From Chionoecetes opilio (lineage: Eukaryota; Arthropoda; Malacostraca; Decapoda; Majidae): a DNA stretch of 64,000 nucleotides. Positions within the stretch are counted from its first letter, which is position 1; each line of letters starts with the position of its first letter. Under the pieces are notes generated by a model. That model saw only the letters and a list, made by a program, of their open reading frames with translations. It did no database searches and was not told where the DNA came from. This document shows, piece by piece, positions 59,790-64,000 of this stretch. The translations under genes and the position numbers were made by a program. Location: positions 82,501 to 146,500 of the forward strand of contig JACEEZ010012762.1 in NCBI GenBank assembly GCA_016584305.1. The letters run 5' to 3'.

Positions 59790-60296
59790 TAGTCTGTTCA
59801 TGCGTGTGGCGAGGACATTGAGATATTGGAGTTTTACATACCTTGGTAGCGCAGTCCATAATGACTGCGGGTCACGTCAAGAAGTCTTATGGCGGATTGG
59901 CATAGCCCACGGTGTTATGGACTCGCTCAGCACAAGTATTTGGCATTATTGGTACCTGTGCAGAAGGACAAAGATCCAGATCTTCAAGTTGCTTGTGATC
60001 CCTATCTTACTATATGGATGTGAGACACGGACACTAAATAGCGACTTGTAGAGGGTAATCAATAACCACAAGGCTCGTGGCTGGGGAAAGTTGATGTTTC
60101 CTGTCGAGAATTGCTTGGTATGGGAAAGGAACCTGCATGGGGACTCGCGCGTGGTGACCCCTGGGAGTGGCGTCGTAGTGTGGGCGAAGCGACGCTCCAC
60201 CCGGCGTATATAATAATAATCAGTCCCGTACAATTATTATATTGTCCGTCCCTCCCGTCCCCCAATAATTGATTGATTTATTTATTTTCCCTCTAG

Positions 60297-60413
60297 GCCA
60301 ATGAAGACGGGAAATGGGATAAAAAGACGTTGGAGTTTATCCATGAAAATTTTGTTGACAAGGCGTGCCGTGTGACAGTGATGGAGCCTCCCAAGTGGGG
60401 CCAAGTTCTCAAG
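60297..60413 (+). CDS. Tudor-gene exon 13
   Basis: Thirty-nine codons, residues 584-622 ([19 protein letters not shown], then VDKACRVTV and KWGQVLK). The pattern '..G.W......F......kaC.V.V' is the nuclease-like flank following a Tudor core, parallel to exon 2. Acceptor TTTTCCCTCTAG at 60296, donor AAG|GTGGGT at 60414. A pure (TA)n tract begins about 10 bp into the intron. Confidence 0.82.
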
Positions 60414-60422
60414 GTGGGTCCT

Positions 60423-60989
<567 letters not shown>

Positions 60990-61489
60990 CAGAGCTGGGC
61001 ACTAAATACGTACATTGAATGTATTTAAATACTAAATACATGGGAGAAATGTATTTAAATACCAATTACTAAATACAATTTACGAATGTATTTTAATACT
61101 AGATTCGAAATACATCAATTGTATTTAAATACATTTGTAAATTCATTTTAAATACACACAATTTTTAGAAATTCTAGAAATGTCCGAAAAAAAACTGGAT
61201 TTCCTTAGGATTTCCTTAGATTTTGCGTTTTCTTAGAAATTTCCTTTTCATGCCTAAATTTTCTTAAAATAAGTAAATTTCCTTGAAAGTGGAAACACTT
61301 GTTCACTGTAACATCAGGGTTGCCAGATAGTTTGGCGGGTTTATGGCCAACTTAACTGATAAAAAAGTATTTACATTTTTATATTATGAGTATTTAAATA
61401 CTCATTAAAGTATTTAAATACGTGAAAACCAATGTATTTATAGATACAGTTCTAAGTACACAAATGTATTTAAATACTGCCCAGCTCTG
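60990..61489. mobile_element. hAT-like MITE, 500 bp
   Basis: CAGAGCTGGGCA ... TGCCCAGCTCTG, flanked by ATCTTGAC and ATCTTAAC (8-bp duplication, one mismatch). Interior made of GTATTTAAATAC words. Confidence 0.92.
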
Positions 61490-61748
61490 ATCTTAACCAA
61501 CACAGTGTGTATGTTGTCATGACTTCATTGAGGTCTCTTGATGGGCCACGAAGGGAAGAGTTGAGGCACAGGCTTGCCACCACACACCAGCTGACTCATG
61601 AGGAGGGCTAGATGACTTTGGTTTGACCATGCGGTGATAAAAAATTAGTAACTAATTGAACCTTGTGGAACATTGTAACATGGAGAGTAGAGTTGTAGTA
61701 GATAGTGCCTTTCTCATAATCCTTAAATATGTCTTTGGGTCTGGCCAG

Positions 61749-61865
61749 GTAAACTTGACGTTGACCAGCATGAATTTGGACATGATATCCTATCTGGTGG
61801 ATGAATTAGAGGCTTGCAGGAGACTGGACCCACTCAAAGAAGAGGAGCAGAGTTCCCTTGATGTG
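61749..61865 (+). CDS. Tudor-gene exon 14 (last in window)
   Basis: Thirty-nine codons, residues 623-661 (VNLTLTSMNLDMISYLVDEL onward, acidic end QSSLDV). Acceptor GGTCTGGCCAG at 61748, donor GTG|GTGAGT at 61866, phase 0. The 'N....L...G.A' helix of a Tudor unit is present in altered form (ISYLVDELEACRR). No further exon is recognisable in 61866-64000, so the gene continues past the window. Confidence 0.75.
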
Positions 61866-62699
61866 GTGAGTGGTAAGACTTGCTTCCTCCAGTCATGACT
61901 TTTTTCTTCTATTCACATTTTCATGCATATTGTTGTGGTTGGTTGTGGATGATGTGTGTGGTCGGGGGTTTAATCCCCGTTGCACAACAAATGAAAAAAA
62001 TAAACTCACCTCACTGCTCTAACACGTCATGCATCTAATGCTGTTCAGAGAGTCATGAGTTAGAACTAGTACTGTGTAGAATATAGGGTGATACTACACA
62101 CGATAACCTGGCTTGAGTTTATTGAATACAAGGCAGAGGAGTAGTACAAGTGGCCCAAAGCCTTACTATCGCTCAAATCCAGTCACGCAAAAAAAAACCG
62201 TACCCTAGATAACTTGATAACCCTACCGCCTATAGCACTCTGCTGAAATATAATGGGGGAGTCGAATAGCTCTCGCTCTACTGATGAACACGCGACCTGT
62301 CTTGGCTGCTCTCGTCCTTGTGGCACGGCCTCAATCCTCGTCACGCCCAAGGTCTTTCGAAACTGGTCTGTCGAAGTCTAACCTGAAATTCTTTAATTTA
62401 CGTCATGACGTTAGAGCGAGGAGGCAGGAGTGGCCATTTGGTATTTATCATAATGTATGTTACAATATATAATGGTTAGCTAAGATATCAAAGATATTGA
62501 GTGCCAAAAAAAAATGTTTTCATCTATGACATCAATTACTGAAGAATGTTGTGGTGGTGATTGGAAAGGAGAGGCGTTTATAGTGTATTTAAAGCATGGA
62601 AAGCTTCTTACGTCAATTAAATGATGAGTGCAGTTTGGTTAATTTGTTGAAAATCATGTAAACCTTTGATACCTTTGAATTTTGTCAGTTATCGACGCA
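61866..62699. other. Intron 14 DNA, nothing firm
   Basis: GGTCGGGGGTTTAATCCCCG at about 61960 looks like a lone T-arm, without the rest of a tRNA. The frame at 62284-62472 shows no family signature. Confidence 0.4.
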
Positions 62700-63846
62700 G
62701 CTGAGATGGGTCTAAACTGTTACCAGACAGCTCTCTCTCCTCCTTGATAGCAGGAGACTGTTTGAGTTGGAGCTGGTGTATCCTGGTGTTGGCGGTTGGT
62801 CTGGTATATTGGCCAGCCAGGCATCCAAATTGTACTTGAAGGTGTCGGGTGAGACACCCCTCATGTTTCTTAGTTTTGTCGGGATGCAGTTGAATAATCT
62901 TGTAGCAGTGAAGGTGAAGCTGTGGTGTGGAGTTCTAACTCTATGAGATGCTCCTGGGGTGGTGCACACGTAGCACAGCCTTCCTCTCCTGGGGTGTGCT
63001 GTTTCTTGCACATTGGTGTTTGGTACCCTGTTCTCCAAAATTTTCCAAACATAAATGACGATATATCTTTCTCTGCGTCTCTGAAGCGAAAACAGGTGCA
63101 GTGTCCTGAGTCTCTTTTAGTAGTTTAGGTGTTCACCTCTGTGGATCTTGTTAGTGAAAGTTCTTTGGGGAGCTTCTATTGCAGTAATTTCTGATATTTT
63201 ATGTGGTGACCAGAGATGGCCAAAGAGTTAGTATACACTGTTCACTCCTGGTTTGGAAGGTCCTCAGGATCGAGCCTGATAGCTGCCTTGCTTTTGCTGT
63301 TGTTAATATGATGTGGTCAGAAAAGGTAGCATCATAGTTCATGTTTACACCCAAATCTTTAACCACATCCTTGGCTACTATTTCCTGTTGGCCGCAATGG
63401 TATTTTGTTGAGGTTTTGATTTCAATTCTGTTTCCATACCTTAACAACTCAAACTTTTCTCCATTTAGGACCATATTATTCCTATCTGCCCACTCTAAGA
63501 TTTTATCTAAGTCTTGTTGGAGTAGCTGAGTATCTGGTTTTGCACAAATTTTCTTTGTTTATCTTGTGTCGTCGGCAAAGGATGTAGCGGTTGAGTGTGC
63601 CAGATCTTGATCTATATCCCCTATCATAATGATGAAGAGCAGGGGGCCTAGGACCGAGCCCTGAGGGACACCGCTGACAACATTGCTGGCATCTGATAGC
63701 TCCCCTTCGACCACTACTTGTTGTTCTCTGTCGGAAAGGAAGCTATGTAGCCATTCTCCAAGCTTGCCACTTATCCCGAGCTTTTTTATCTTGCGGGAAA
63801 GAATCCCGTGGTCGACTTTATCAAATGCTTTGGCGAAGTCGAGATA
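62700..63846 (-). pseudogene. CR1-type LINE reverse transcriptase, nearly open
   Basis: Minus strand, from 63846: FAKAFDKVDHGILSRKIKK, SGVPQGSVLGPLLFIIMIGD, SFADDT (catalytic FADD intact), LEWADRNNMVLNGEKFELL, KDLGVNMNYDATFSDHI, then RLFNCIPTKLRNMRGVSPD and FKYNLDAWLANIPDQP to the end. One TAA follows FADDT-R and a frameshift lies between 63199 and 63038. A family A element cuts the 5' side at 63847. Confidence 0.9.
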
Positions 63847-64000
63847 CAGGGAGGTCCCGAAGATACGAGCAGTTAGGTTCCACCTGGCATACTCGTAAAG
63901 CGAAATCTCGTATAACGAAACACATAAATAAAAGTAAAATATAGGTTTGGTTCCAGGACCCCATCAATAAAAAAAAAGAAAAAAAAGACATGTTTTTCAA
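63847..64000. mobile_element. Left end of TIR family A element (cut by window edge)
   Basis: TA|CAGGGAGGTCCCGAAGATAC, followed by the same subterminal sequence as the 58846 copy up to the window end. Confidence 0.88.

Larger units (their letters stand above)
52199..60290 (+). pseudogene. Crab-type LINE with (TGAT)n tail, split by nested insertions
   Basis: Plus-strand non-LTR RT in three pieces. 52199-53044: [60 protein letters not shown]. 58640-58845: IDLVFANDAVLFAESLEVL, the FADDA box mutated to FANDA. 59790-60230: GSRQEVLWRIGIAHGVMDS, then TKIQIFKLLVIPILLYGCET; the rest is shortened by an internal deletion. Ends near ATTGATTGATT (60268-60278). Interrupted by a Jockey-like LINE (53045-58639) and a family A element (58846-59789). 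Confidence 0.85.

Noticed and set aside
61940..61990. Possible tRNA from GGTCGGGGGTTTAATCCCCG
   Set aside because: Only a T-arm-like hairpin; no acceptor, D or anticodon stems fit around it.

Overview
This window is eukaryotic and most resembles decapod crustacean DNA, plausibly a crab. The case rests on one host gene with small exons and long introns, arthropod-type CCTAA tracts, very dense interspersed repeats, and several non-LTR reverse transcriptase families of a kind I associate with crab assemblies. The species assignment is inference. There are no operons, promoters, terminators, origins or CRISPR arrays to call.

The only host gene I can support runs on the + strand across almost the whole window. 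Fourteen internal exons (3597-3798, 3967-4068, 11590-11714, 19957-20068, 20658-20758, 21074-21221, 21577-21792, 26304-26461, 41236-41365, 43287-43446, 44144-44295, 49151-49294, 60297-60413, 61749-61865) join without one phase conflict into a single open frame of 661 codons. The product is a multi-Tudor protein: two canonical Tudor domains with DYGN motifs, one degenerate Tudor-like domain between them, and extended-Tudor flanks. It is most like the TDRD/RNF17 proteins of the germline piRNA pathway. Both ends of the gene lie outside the window.

The introns are packed with transposable elements, often nested. Intron 2 (4069-11589) has a tandemly duplicated 5' splice site, a Tigger-like MITE, pieces of several LINEs and a Tc1-like element. 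Intron 3 holds a 2.66-kb TIR element, two Jockey-like LINE fragments and smaller MITEs. Intron 8 (26462-41235) is mostly one BEL/Pao LTR retrotransposon (27559-41219, 5-bp target duplication ATCTT). It has been invaded by piggyBac-like, Tigger-like and palindromic elements and by a nearly intact Tigger. Its 3' target duplication ends 11 bp before the next exon, so the splice-acceptor region of that exon is retrotransposon DNA. Intron 11 (44296-49150) appears to use a GC-AG splice pair and holds a 2.7-kb TIR element. Intron 12 (49295-60296) holds a 36-bp minisatellite, a 1.4-kb double palindrome, interstitial telomere-like tracts, and a LINE carrying a second LINE that carries a Tigger-like element, a hAT-like element and, inside the latter, a piggyBac-like MITE.

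The insertions leave readable target-site duplications (TA, TTAA, 8-bp hAT, 5-bp BEL), so much of the order of events can be reconstructed. The most unusual items are the duplicated splice donors, the LTR-embedded splice acceptor, the AT-rich foldback families, and the set of pogo/Tigger-like TIR families with different ends but shared internal modules.
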